18,249 nt of DNA from an uncultured Eubacteriales bacterium (GTDB taxonomy: Bacteria; Bacillota; Clostridia; Oscillospirales; Oscillospiraceae). The translations under genes and the position numbers were made by a program. Shown here one piece after another: positions 1 through 5,910 of the stretch (its first letter is position 1; each line of letters starts with the position of its first letter). Under the pieces are notes generated by a model. That model was not told the DNA's origin. It searched no databases and saw nothing but the letters and a program-made list of their open reading frames with translations. The DNA lies in the NCBI GenBank assembly GCA_900551995.1, contig URXW01000037.1, positions 1-18,249 on the forward strand. The letters run 5' to 3'.

Positions 1-17
1 TCGCCGGCATCGGAAGA

Positions 18-707
18 ATGATGCGGTGCAGTGAAAACGGCGTTTTTGTGGGCAGTCTGTATGTGCTGCGGGATGGCGAACTGACAACCGCACCGCCTGT
101 CCAAAAGGCGCTGCCGGGAAAGCCGGGATACCTCTTCCGGCTCACGCTGGGACTGCATCCCGACATTGGCGATGCGCGCATGGTGACACTGGATCTTCCC
201 GCAGCAGAGGCAGAGCTGCTGGACGCACAGGAACAACTCGGCGTGGAGGGCTGGGAGGGCGTCACGGTCATTGATTATGACGGGATCATCCCCTATGCGG
301 CGGACTTCACCGACCTGCCCATGGAGCTGGAGGAATTGAATGCCTTCACCAAGGCCGCGCGGGACATTCCGAGATCCGAGGTGCCAAAGCTGAAGGCTCT
401 GCTGGAGCAGTTCGAGGTGCAGGACATAGAAACGGCGATGCTCCTAACAGAGCATCTGGCCGATTACATCCTCATGCCGAACCTCAGCTCACCGCAGGAG
501 GCGGCGCTGGATCAGCTCTGTTTCATCATGGACCGTGAAGAAGCCGTTCGGCTGATCCCGTATGTGAACCTCTTCAACTACGGCGAGACAGTCATCCATG
601 CGGACAACGCCGCTCTCACATCCTACGGGCTGCTGCACCGCGCGGACTATGAACCAATGCTCTCACCCATACAGCAAAAACAGGAAAAGGAGATGACGAT
701 GCAATGA
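18..707 (+). CDS. ArdA-family anti-restriction protein (long copy, possibly 5'-partial)
   Basis: Likely a DNA-mimic anti-restriction protein that blocks type I restriction enzymes in the recipient after transfer. After an N-terminal extension of about 50 residues (with the phrase FRLTLGLHPDIGDAR), the remaining residues follow the layout I recall for Tn916-type ArdA: a strand plus acidic segment (VTVIDYDGIIPY), an ELNAFTKAARDIP helix like the ELNRLWEMVSELP helix of ArdA, and a C-terminal VNLFNYGE...LTSYGLLHR block resembling the YIDYQAYGRD...ISTNHGIFE end. The protein is acidic, as expected for a DNA mimic. The reading frame is open to the left window edge, so ATG 18 (or 21) may not be the true start; GGAAG just upstream is very close to it. 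It overlaps the next gene by ATGA (704-707), which implies translational coupling. The family call is by remembered similarity only. Confidence 0.6.
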   Translation: MMRCSENGVFVGSLYVLRDGELTTAPPVQKALPGKPGYLFRLTLGLHPDIGDARMVTLDLPAAEAELLDAQEQLGVEGWEGVTVIDYDGIIPYAADFTDLPMELEELNAFTKAARDIPRSEVPKLKALLEQFEVQDIETAMLLTEHLADYILMPNLSSPQEAALDQLCFIMDREEAVRLIPYVNLFNYGETVIHADNAALTSYGLLHRADYEPMLSPIQQKQEKEMTMQ

Positions 708-1105
708 CCAGGGAACAGATCCAACATGAAAGCGACCGGCCGCTGCCTTGTGCAGCACAGGAGGCATTCCGATGCAGGCCGGATGCTCTGAGCGATGACG
801 AAAAGACGATCCTCTCCGCCATAGCCCTGCAAAAGGGCGAGGCGGAGGCTGGGGAGATTTTCAGAGAGTCGCCGGAGCATCTGCGTGATTACACGATCCT
901 CAAGGGCGTCAACAGCTACGCCGCGCTGGGCAGGTACTACCTCGCCAATGAGACTACCGTCCCGGAGGAGCTGTACGAATACATGGATCTTGGCGCGCTG
1001 GGCTGCCGCTATGAGGGCGAGCATCCAGGCGTGTTCATCGGCAGTGATTATGTGCAGTATCCAGCCGCCGAACAGAAACAGTCGATGGAAATGCAGGTAA
1101 TGTAA
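704..1105 (+). CDS. Short second ArdA-like anti-restriction protein
   Basis: A 133-residue protein whose second half resembles the last two-thirds of ArdA: YAALGRYYLANETTVPEELY followed by EYMDLGALGC and a GVFIGSDYVQYP tail match the ArdA pattern VARYYIEETG...VPASLQNYIDYQAYGRDL...GIFEIVY. The first ArdA domain is missing, replaced by about 30 residues of no clear family. Start ATG 704 overlaps the stop of the longer ArdA-like gene (ATGA), with AGGAG at 688-692 upstream, so the two are probably made together. It could act as a partner subunit of the longer protein (ArdA is a dimer) or be a degenerate duplicate. It converges on the small - strand gene that ends at 1141. Confidence 0.55.
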   Translation: MTREQIQHESDRPLPCAAQEAFRCRPDALSDDEKTILSAIALQKGEAEAGEIFRESPEHLRDYTILKGVNSYAALGRYYLANETTVPEELYEYMDLGALGCRYEGEHPGVFIGSDYVQYPAAEQKQSMEMQVM

Positions 1106-1140
1106 TCCCGTCAGGTCCCCGTCATGACCAAAGCGTAGGA

Positions 1141-1368
1141 TCATTGTGGCAGGCACTGCTTTGCAATGTATGTAATGAGATCTTCCGGCGTGATCGTATC
1201 ACCGATGTGAGGTATCTCGCGCCATCTCTTCTGTACGGCAGGGTCAGGATTGCACATCGCGGCAATCATGGCAAGCCGGATCTCTTTTCGCACCTCTTCC
1301 ACGGTAGTGTGATGTCTGCGGGCAACTTCCAGCAGAGCAGCATCGGCATTGATCTTCTTTTTCTTCAT
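1141..1368 (-). CDS. Small Spo0A C-terminal-domain-like protein
   Basis: A 75-residue basic protein on the - strand. The segment VARRHHTTVEEVRKEIRLAM resembles the DNA-binding effector domain of Spo0A (AKKFNTTASRVERAIRHAIE), and small ICE- or phage-borne proteins of this look are often named Spo0A C-terminal domain proteins; the remainder (NPDPAVQKRWREIP then a TPEDLITYIA helix) is typical of that small group as I recall it. There is no receiver domain, so it cannot be controlled by phosphorelay in the Spo0A way. The start ATG is preceded by AGGAGTGATACC, a good ribosome site. A 15-bp operator of the same type as the two next to the XRE gene lies at 1392-1406, just upstream, so that repressor probably controls it. 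DNA binding is inferred. Confidence 0.55.
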   Translation of the reverse strand: MKKKKINADAALLEVARRHHTTVEEVRKEIRLAMIAAMCNPDPAVQKRWREIPHIGDTITPEDLITYIAKQCLPQ

Positions 1369-1391
1369 GGTATCACTCCTATTGCTTTTTA

Positions 1392-1406
1392 GAACGGGTA
1401 TCGTTC
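1392..1406. promoter_or_regulatory. Operator site 1 (GAACG-N5-CGTTC), upstream of the Spo0A-C-like gene
   Basis: GAACGGGTATCGTTC is an inverted repeat with the same 15-bp spacing as the two stronger copies at 1841 and 1899; only one of six arm positions is unpaired. An extra half site (TAGAAC) lies at 1410-1415. On the - strand a possible -10 (TATTGT, plus positions 1417-1422) sits just upstream, so a bound protein would cover the transcription start. The binding protein is inferred to be the XRE repressor. Confidence 0.6.
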
Positions 1407-1459
1407 CTTTAGAACTACAATAGCACAGGAGTTTTAGGGAAAAGTGTCGAATGCAGTCG

Positions 1460-1493
1460 AAAAAACAGAGGTTTGCTAAAAAGCAAACCTCTG
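1460..1493 (-). terminator. Intrinsic terminator of the XRE repressor gene
   Basis: An 11-bp perfect stem (CAGAGGTTTGC at 1466-1476 pairing with GCAAACCTCTG at 1483-1493) with a 6-base loop. Read on the - strand it is followed by six T residues (1460-1465). It lies 8 bases past the stop codon of the XRE gene and isolates it from the Spo0A-C-like gene. Confidence 0.9.
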
Positions 1494-1501
1494 CACCGGT
1501 G

Positions 1502-1825
1502 TTACCGCAATTCGTCGATCAAAGTGTCCAGCACATTCATCACCTTGCGCTGCCCTTCTGGGGACAGGGCTTTCAATCGCTCGGAGAGCTCTGTGGCGTG
1601 AAGCAGCGTTGCCGCATCCAAATTATCCTGAAGCAGCTCGTCCGTTCCAACCTTGAGTACATTGGCGATGGTGACCAGCTTATCCAGCTTTGGTGCTTTG
1701 ACTCCGCGCTCGACCACGCTCATATGGTCAACGCTGTAATCAACAGCGGCAGCAAGCTCTTCCTGCGTCATACCGGCACGCTCACGGGCGGCTTTGATTC
1801 GTTTTCCCAATGCGATCTGATCCAT
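1502..1825 (-). CDS. XRE-family transcriptional repressor
   Basis: A 107-residue repressor of the lambda-Cro/XRE type. Residues 6-61 form the helix-turn-helix domain: LGKRIKAARERAGMTQEELA, then a recognition helix near SVDHMSVVERG and the usual VTIANVLKVGTDELL end. The C-terminal 45 residues are a helical tail (SERLKALSPEGQRKVMNVLD), typical of repressors that dimerise through the tail. I chose ATG 1825 because AAGGAG lies 7-8 bases before it; an in-frame TTG at 1831 is only one base from that site. The operator at 1841-1855 sits directly downstream of the gene's own TATAAT box, so it most likely represses itself as well as the divergent promoter. It has no peptidase domain, so release would need another factor, usually an ImmA-like protease, which is not in this window. 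Confidence 0.9.
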   Translation of the reverse strand: MDQIALGKRIKAARERAGMTQEELAAAVDYSVDHMSVVERGVKAPKLDKLVTIANVLKVGTDELLQDNLDAATLLHATELSERLKALSPEGQRKVMNVLDTLIDELR

Positions 1826-1838
1826 GTGCAATCTCCTT

Positions 1839-1867
1839 TTGAACGGAATCCGTTCTTAAATTATATT
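1839..1867 (+). promoter_or_regulatory. Rightward promoter of the methylase operon
   Basis: TTGAAC (1839-1844), a 17-base spacer, then TATATT (1862-1867). The -35 box overlaps operator 2, so the XRE repressor would block RNA polymerase entry. Predicted start is near 1874, giving a leader of about 165 bases before the GTG at 2041. Read from sequence only. Confidence 0.5.
1841..1855. promoter_or_regulatory. Operator site 2 (GAACGG-AAT-CCGTTC)
   Basis: Perfect 6-3-6 inverted repeat. It lies between the XRE start codon and that gene's -10 box and also covers the -35 box of the rightward promoter, so one bound dimer could shut both promoters. Confidence 0.8.
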
Positions 1868-1887
1868 GGAGAAGCTGTTTGTTTCAC
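1860..1887 (-). promoter_or_regulatory. Leftward promoter of the XRE repressor gene
   Basis: On the - strand a consensus TATAAT (plus 1860-1865) follows a weak GTGAAA (plus 1882-1887) by 16 bases. The predicted start falls inside or next to operator 2, which fits autorepression. The -10 overlaps the -10 of the rightward promoter, so the two promoters should also compete for polymerase. Confidence 0.55.
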
Positions 1888-1897
1888 AGGAGCGCGC

Positions 1898-1914
1898 AGA
1901 ACGGCGACCGTTCT
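1898..1914. promoter_or_regulatory. Operator site 3 (AGAACGG-CGA-CCGTTCT)
   Basis: Perfect 7-3-7 inverted repeat, the most symmetrical of the three copies, about 25 bases downstream of the predicted rightward start and upstream of the leftward -35. A further half site (AGAACG) follows at 1918-1923. Confidence 0.75.
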
Positions 1915-1946
1915 AAAAGAACGAAACAAGCAAAACAATACACCAA

Positions 1947-1989
1947 GGGGCCGTATTCCCGGACGGGGAAAAGCGGCCCCTTCTTTTTT
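1947..1989 (+). terminator. Intrinsic terminator inside the rightward leader
   Basis: GGGGCCG (1947-1953) pairs with CGGCCCC (1974-1980), and an inner TTCCC/GGGAA stem stacks inside it. The run TTCTTTTTT follows (1981-1989). It stands between the rightward promoter and the first gene at 2041, so it either attenuates the operon or ends a short leader RNA. Confidence 0.7.
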
Positions 1990-2002
1990 GCGCTGATTTG
2001 AC

Positions 2003-2035
2003 CTCCTGCTCCGGGATAACGGACCCGGAAAGGAG
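2003..2035 (+). promoter_or_regulatory. Hairpin that can hide the ribosome site of the gene at 2041
   Basis: CTCCT (2003-2007) can pair with the ribosome site AGGAG (2031-2035), and TCCGGG (2010-2015) with CCCGGA (2024-2029). The result is an 11-bp hairpin broken by a small internal loop (two bases against one) with an 8-base end loop. If it forms, translation from GTG 2041 would be reduced. Confidence 0.5.
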
Positions 2036-2040
2036 AAACT

Positions 2041-2379
2041 GTGCCGATCAACAAAGCCCTTGCAGAGTATCTTGAACTCTACCACAAGGGCGAAGCGAAC
2101 GCCGTTACCAGCCGGGAGTTGGAGTGTGCCTTCCGAATGCGCGGCTCCGAGCTGCGCCGGGAGATCAACGCCCTGCGGGGCGACGGCATCCCCATCTGCA
2201 GCTTTGAGGGCGGCTACTGCTATGCCGCCACCGAGGAGGAGCTGCGGCGCACCATCCGGCAGCTCCGCAGCCGGATCAAGAAAATCGCATTTGCGGAGCG
2301 CGGCCTGTCCCGCACCTTGCCTGACTATGAGGACACCGGTCAGCTCTCCCTCCCGCTGGAGGGAGGTGACACTTCTTGA
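2041..2379 (+). CDS. Winged-helix DNA-binding protein, first gene of the methylase operon
   Basis: A 112-residue protein starting at GTG, with AGGAG five bases upstream. Residues 5-60 look like an HTH_11-type winged helix: ALAEYLELYHKGEANAVTSR, then ELECAFRMRGSELRREINAL as the two helices and GIPICSFEGGYCYAAT as the wing. Residues 64-90 form a basic helix (EEELRRTIRQLRSRIKKIAF). Small proteins of this type commonly precede phage- or ICE-type adenine methylase genes. It may regulate the operon or act in element replication; the sequence does not tell which. The stop codon overlaps the TTG start of the methylase. Confidence 0.7.
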   Translation: MPINKALAEYLELYHKGEANAVTSRELECAFRMRGSELRREINALRGDGIPICSFEGGYCYAATEEELRRTIRQLRSRIKKIAFAERGLSRTLPDYEDTGQLSLPLEGGDTS

Positions 2380-3347
2380 ACAGCTTTATTCCCTGGGTGG
2401 GCGGCAAGGGCAAGCTGCTGTGGATCATCAACAAGCTGATGCCGGACCGCTACACCCGCTTCATCGATGTGTTTGGCGGCAGCGGCACGGTGACCATGTG
2501 CCGTCCCATCCAGCGCGGCTGCATGGAAGTCTACAACGACTTCAACGGCAATCTCACGAATCTCTTCTGCTGTGTTAAAAACCGCCCCATGGCACTGCTG
2601 GCGGAGTTGGGATTCCTGCCGCTGAACACGCGGGATGACTTCAATGTCCTCTATAAATTCTTCTCCAAGGGTGAGTTCACGGACGATTACCTGCAGGAGG
2701 AGATGGATCTGACGGAGGTTTACTTGAAGCCCCCCGACGCCGAGGCCATCCGCGCCCTTATGCTGGAGCGCACGCCCCGCGGGAGCATCCGACGCGCGGC
2801 GGACTTCTTCAAGCTTATCCGCTACAGTTTCAGCGGCAGCGCCAAATCCTTCGGCGGCAAACCTTGTGATATCCGCCGCTTCTTTCACCTGATATGGGAA
2901 TGCTCTCGCCGATTGGCAAATGTCATCGTGGAGAACAAGGACTTTGAGGATGTCATTCGTCAGTACGACCGAGAGGATGCATGGATCTACTGTGACCCGC
3001 CCTACTTTGAAGCAGAATGCTATGAGGTAGGATTTCCAAAAGTAGATCACCAGCGGCTCCATGACACACTTCTGAATTGTCGCGGGTATGTTATGGTGTC
3101 CTACAACTACTGCCCGTACATTTCAGAACTTTATAAAGAGTTCTTCATCTTCCGCACTGTCCGCCCCAACAGCATGTCCCAGACAGCAGGTAGTGAATAT
3201 GAGGAAGCTATCATCACCAACTATGATCCCCGGAAAGCCTGCTGGCAGCTGACTTTGGACAGCTTGCTGGATGGCAACAGCGATACTCGATATGAGCTGA
3301 TGCACGAACCTACCCACGCCATCAAAACACCTACCAAAGAAAAATGA
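2376..3347 (+). CDS. DNA adenine methylase (D12 class, N6-adenine)
   Basis: A 323-residue Dam-like methyltransferase that transfers a methyl group from S-adenosylmethionine to N6 of adenine. Motifs are in the D12/alpha-class order: PWVGGKGKL near the N terminus (motif X), FIDVFGGSGTVTM at about 29-41 (motif I, cofactor binding), and IYCDPPYF with the catalytic DPPY at 207-210 (motif IV). The target may be GATC as for most of this class, but I cannot read this from the sequence. The start is TTG 2376, with GGGAGGTGA ending 6 bases before it; TTG overlaps the upstream stop (TTGA), so translation is coupled. As no restriction enzyme gene is nearby it is an orphan enzyme, fitting protection of the element from host restriction. 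From about base 3010 on, the gene is visibly more AT-rich than its first part. Confidence 0.92.
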   Translation: MNSFIPWVGGKGKLLWIINKLMPDRYTRFIDVFGGSGTVTMCRPIQRGCMEVYNDFNGNLTNLFCCVKNRPMALLAELGFLPLNTRDDFNVLYKFFSKGEFTDDYLQEEMDLTEVYLKPPDAEAIRALMLERTPRGSIRRAADFFKLIRYSFSGSAKSFGGKPCDIRRFFHLIWECSRRLANVIVENKDFEDVIRQYDREDAWIYCDPPYFEAECYEVGFPKVDHQRLHDTLLNCRGYVMVSYNYCPYISELYKEFFIFRTVRPNSMSQTAGSEYEEAIITNYDPRKACWQLTLDSLLDGNSDTRYELMHEPTHAIKTPTKEK

Positions 3348-3361
3348 GGAGGAACCACACT

Positions 3362-3880
3362 ATGAACTTTATTCTTACCAGGGACAAGGCCATCACCATC
3401 CCGCCTGCGGCTACGAAGCTGAGTGGCATCCCCGACGATGCGAAGCTGGAACTAACCACGCTGGACGGCGCGGTCATCCTGACGAAGTCCAAAATGACCG
3501 CGATGGAGTATGTCAAGCTGCTCACGGAGTTGACTGCCCATGTCGGTCAGATGCTTCTGACCCTGCGAGATACCTGCGGTTGCTGCGACGAATGCGACGA
3601 GGACGAGTGTGCTTGCAGAGATCTGTCTATCGAGGAGCTGTGCCGACCTGCGGTCACCGTCCCCGATTGGGCCAGAGAGGAAGCGGATATCCCGCCCGAT
3701 GCCAAGCTGGGCTGCTATGTGGATGAGGACTCCGGCGAGATCACCATTTGCGAGACAGATTATGAGTATGACCTCTCCGATGTCCCGCCTGCGATCCTGT
3801 TCGCCCTGCGTCAGTCCGGCTGTTGCCTGTCTGTGCTGGAAGATGTGCTGGTGGAGAACGATATCGTCTACGACAAGTGA
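3362..3880 (+). CDS. AbrB/MazE-like protein with a cysteine cluster
   Basis: A 172-residue acidic protein. Residues 1-45 resemble a swapped-hairpin AbrB/MazE DNA-binding domain (FILTRDKAITIPPAATKLSG, then DAKLELTTLDGAVILTKSK). Residues 100-130 look like a weaker second copy (EADIPPDAKLGCYVDEDSGE). Between them, C72, C74, C75, C78, C83 and C85 form a tight cluster in a DE-rich segment that could bind a metal. The start is ATG 3362, with AGGAGG at 3347-3352; an in-frame ATG at 3344 overlaps the methylase stop but has no ribosome site. No toxin gene lies beside it, so it is more likely a regulator than an antitoxin. Function is inferred from the fold only. Confidence 0.65.
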   Translation: MNFILTRDKAITIPPAATKLSGIPDDAKLELTTLDGAVILTKSKMTAMEYVKLLTELTAHVGQMLLTLRDTCGCCDECDEDECACRDLSIEELCRPAVTVPDWAREEADIPPDAKLGCYVDEDSGEITICETDYEYDLSDVPPAILFALRQSGCCLSVLEDVLVENDIVYDK

Positions 3881-3917
3881 CACTTCCGGTGTCAAAAAGA
3901 TCGAGGTGATGACACAA

Positions 3918-4646
3918 ATGAATGAAACTTACCTGTACCGTGGATCTGCGAAAGAAGCCAAAAGTCGGGATGAACTCCCTCTGTGGCGGGAAAGCCACAA
4001 GGCCAATGTCGCCTGCCGTGGGGCCATTGAGGACACCATCCGTCGAAACTTCGATGGGATGAACCTGGACCCTGAGTGTCTGACTCCCGTGCTGGAGGAG
4101 TACGGCTACAAGCGCACCGAGTGGGTGCTGGCCGCAACCTTGCAGGAACTCAATTGGGACGGCCGTTTTCACCCTGCGAATAAGGAGTGGGCAGCACGGC
4201 ACTACATTCCGCGGGATGAACGGCACATTGCCGATATCACCGTTCGAAGTCATCCTGCCGTACTGGACGGCTTCGTGACTCTCTATCGGAAGGCGTATCA
4301 GAAGCTGGGACTGTTTGGCTCCGAGCATTGTTTCGGTGACCGCGCCGAGCAGGACTACACCGCCAAGGTGCTGGTCCTGTCGCCGGATACGCTGAAGGAA
4401 TCCTTTTGGAGTCAGGAAAACCAGCTGTGGTACGCCCATGATGGCTTCGGATGCAGCCCCCACGCTATTGGGCGCTCGGTACGCTGCACCTGTCTGGGCG
4501 ACGGCGAGATGACTCGTTGGAATCGAGATGAGTTCATCGGTGTGCTGGACGAGCAGTTCCTGCCCGAATGGGCGCAGGAAAAGCTGGCGGAGCTGACTGC
4601 GCCCCGGCAGGAGAAAACTACCACAGGTGAAATGAAATTGGAATGA
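3918..4646 (+). CDS. DUF3849-family protein
   Basis: A 242-residue protein I recognise as the DUF3849 family found in Clostridia mobile elements. Family-like stretches include YLYRGSAKEAKSRDELPLWR at the N terminus, HPAVLDGFVTLYRKA in the middle and the strongly conserved DGFGCSPHAIGRS-CTCLGDGEM block near the C terminus. No catalytic motif is evident to me and the biochemical role is unknown. The start is ATG 3918 because GAGGTG (3903-3908) is 9 bases upstream; ATG 3909 touches that site. It is followed after 15 bases by the YodL-like gene; the two domains are often neighbours or fused in conjugative elements, suggesting a joint role, perhaps in establishment after transfer. Confidence 0.75.
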   Translation: MNETYLYRGSAKEAKSRDELPLWRESHKANVACRGAIEDTIRRNFDGMNLDPECLTPVLEEYGYKRTEWVLAATLQELNWDGRFHPANKEWAARHYIPRDERHIADITVRSHPAVLDGFVTLYRKAYQKLGLFGSEHCFGDRAEQDYTAKVLVLSPDTLKESFWSQENQLWYAHDGFGCSPHAIGRSVRCTCLGDGEMTRWNRDEFIGVLDEQFLPEWAQEKLAELTAPRQEKTTTGEMKLE

Positions 4647-4661
4647 TTGGGGGTGAAACAA

Positions 4662-5210
4662 GTGCAGCGAATCTTTATCGATAACCATGACCGCATCCTC
4701 TGCTACGGCAACCCTGCCGGATACATCGCGGGAAAGGAGGCGGTGGTGGACACCATGTTCCAAACGCAGGAGCTGGAGCGTTTTCTGCAAAAGCAGGCAA
4801 TTCCCATCCGCTGGGAGGACGGTGTCTATGACCGCCTCCTGCTGGGGCAGAGGGGCGGCCGCTTCGACCCGGAGGCTCCGCTCCTGAAAAGCTGCCGTGT
4901 GTGGCAGCTCACGCGGGACAGCCCCATCAATATGCGTTTCATCCCGTATGAAGCCCTGCTGGAGCGTTTCGGACAGCCTGACCGTAAGCACTACGAAACA
5001 GTCTATGACGGTCTGGTCGGGACCAATGACCCGGAGGAGATCTACACGCTCTTCCGCGACCCGGTTCCCGGCTACGACGGCAGACCCATCGGCATCTCGG
5101 ATGTGCTGGAGCTGTACGACGCCGACGGCAGCGAGTTCTACTACTGCGACCGTGTCGGCTTCCGGCAGATCGAGTTTGCACCCCAGCAGGAAATAGATCT
5201 GTGTCCGTGA
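4662..5210 (+). CDS. YodL-like domain protein
   Basis: A 182-residue protein whose C-terminal two-thirds match the YodL-like pattern: VWQLTRDSPINMRFIPYEAL, then YETVYDGLV, EEIYTLFRDP, and GISDVLELYDADGSEFYYCD followed by VGFRQIEF. The N-terminal 50 residues (RIFIDNHDRILCYGNPAGYI) are unassigned. I chose GTG 4662 because GGGGGTG lies 6 bases before it; TTG 4647 and GTG 4653 are in frame but lack a proper site. YodL-like domains recur in conjugative elements and phages, in proteins suspected to counter host defence, but no activity is proved. It is the last gene of the operon, before a clear terminator. Confidence 0.7.
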   Translation: MQRIFIDNHDRILCYGNPAGYIAGKEAVVDTMFQTQELERFLQKQAIPIRWEDGVYDRLLLGQRGGRFDPEAPLLKSCRVWQLTRDSPINMRFIPYEALLERFGQPDRKHYETVYDGLVGTNDPEEIYTLFRDPVPGYDGRPIGISDVLELYDADGSEFYYCDRVGFRQIEFAPQQEIDLCP

Positions 5211-5214
5211 ACTG

Positions 5215-5237
5215 AGCACCTGGCCGGGTGCTTTTTT
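5215..5237 (+). terminator. Intrinsic terminator after the YodL-like gene
   Basis: AGCACC (5215-5220) pairs with GGTGCT (5227-5232) around a 6-base loop, followed by a run of T to 5237. It ends the operon that starts at 2041. No convincing promoter is visible between it and the SpoVG gene, so some read-through probably feeds the downstream genes. Confidence 0.85.
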
Positions 5238-5267
5238 CATATCCAAATCAGAAAAGGAGGAATCCCA

Positions 5268-5627
5268 ATGCCCAAAGCCCAAACCAAGGCAACAGCTCCC
5301 ACCCCTGCACCGGATACCCCGCTCCCCGTGGAGTACGCCGTGCGCATATATCCCGTGAAGGACAGCAAGTACACCCTCGCCAACGCCAATGTGGACATCA
5401 ACGGCGTATTCGCCATTCGCGGCGTGAAGGTCATCCGCAGCGAGAAAGGCCCCTTTGTCGCCATGCCGCAGTACAAGGACAGCCGCGGAGACTATCACGA
5501 CATCTGCTTCCCCTGCACGAAGGAGGCCCGCCAGCAGTTCAACGATGCGGTGCTGAACGCCTACGAGCAGTCGCTCGGGCAGGCCCAGCAGCCGGACAAT
5601 GCTCCCGCCGCGGAGCAGGTCATGTAA
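5268..5627 (+). CDS. spoVG: SpoVG-family protein
   Basis: A 119-residue member of the SpoVG family, small nucleic-acid-binding regulators of sporulation and septation in Firmicutes. The family core is at about residues 22-82: EYAVRIYPVKDSKYTLANAN, a VKVIRSEKGPFVAMPQYK stretch containing the signature GPFVAMP (61-67), and DYHDICFP. The N-terminal 20 residues are a proline- and alanine-rich extension, and the tail is also low in complexity. The start ATG follows AAAAGGAGG by 7 bases. Mobile elements of Clostridia often carry SpoVG copies, so this is an element-borne paralogue rather than the chromosomal gene. It stands directly before the pilus cluster and may control it after transcription; that is inference. 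Confidence 0.85.
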   Translation: MPKAQTKATAPTPAPDTPLPVEYAVRIYPVKDSKYTLANANVDINGVFAIRGVKVIRSEKGPFVAMPQYKDSRGDYHDICFPCTKEARQQFNDAVLNAYEQSLGQAQQPDNAPAAEQVM

Positions 5628-5670
5628 GTCACCCACAACATAAAACATATAACTTGGAGGAAATTATCAC

Positions 5671-5907
5671 ATGAAGAAGATTATTAAGAACACCGCCAAT
5701 TCCATCCGCACCAAGGCCATCCGCCTTGCCGCCACCCGCCGCTCCGGTGAGGGCTACATCGACACCGCCGTCAAGATCCTCATCGCTGTGGTGCTGGGCG
5801 CGCTGCTGCTGGCGGGCCTCTACGCTTTGTTCGGCGATGTGGTCATGCCCACGCTGAACCAGCGTATCAAGGATATGTTCAACTACGCCGGCGCGCTGGG
5901 CGGCTGA
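5671..5907 (+). CDS. Flp-like pilin (DUF6133 type)
   Basis: A 78-residue protein with the build of a Flp/Tad major pilin: a basic leader (residues 1-24), the motif RSGEGYID at 24-31, a single hydrophobic helix (KILIAVVLGALLLAGLYALF, about 35-54) and a short tail ending in GALGG. I recall such proteins as DUF6133. The neighbouring A24 peptidase would cut within the SGEG stretch, but the exact bond is not certain because the usual Glu at +5 is replaced (an Asp fits if the cut follows the first Gly). The start ATG follows GGAGG by 10 bases. It stands first in the Tad gene row, as major pilins commonly do. Confidence 0.75.
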   Translation: MKKIIKNTANSIRTKAIRLAATRRSGEGYIDTAVKILIAVVLGALLLAGLYALFGDVVMPTLNQRIKDMFNYAGALGG

Positions 5908-5910
5908 TCC

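Noticed and set aside
1841..1913. The GAAC...GTTC repeats read as LexA (SOS) boxes
   Set aside because: The Gram-positive LexA box is GAAC-N4-GTTC. Here the gap between GAAC and GTTC is seven bases, and the sites flank an XRE gene.
3344..3361. ATG 3344, overlapping the methylase stop, as start of the AbrB-like gene
   Set aside because: The ribosome site AGGAGG (3347-3352) lies after this ATG and fits ATG 3362 with a 9-base gap.
3878..3894. TGACAC-TTCCG-GTGTCA hairpin between the AbrB-like and DUF3849 genes
   Set aside because: Only six base pairs and no T run follows; too weak to call a terminator.
3741..5648. A 635-codon open frame on the - strand
   Set aside because: It lies fully opposite four good + strand genes that have ribosome sites and family matches. 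Its translation is low in recognisable motifs, and such long antisense frames are usual in GC-rich coding DNA.
5648..5653. TATAAC as a -10 box for the pilin gene
   Set aside because: No -35 box at a workable distance, and transcription would start on top of the pilin ribosome site.
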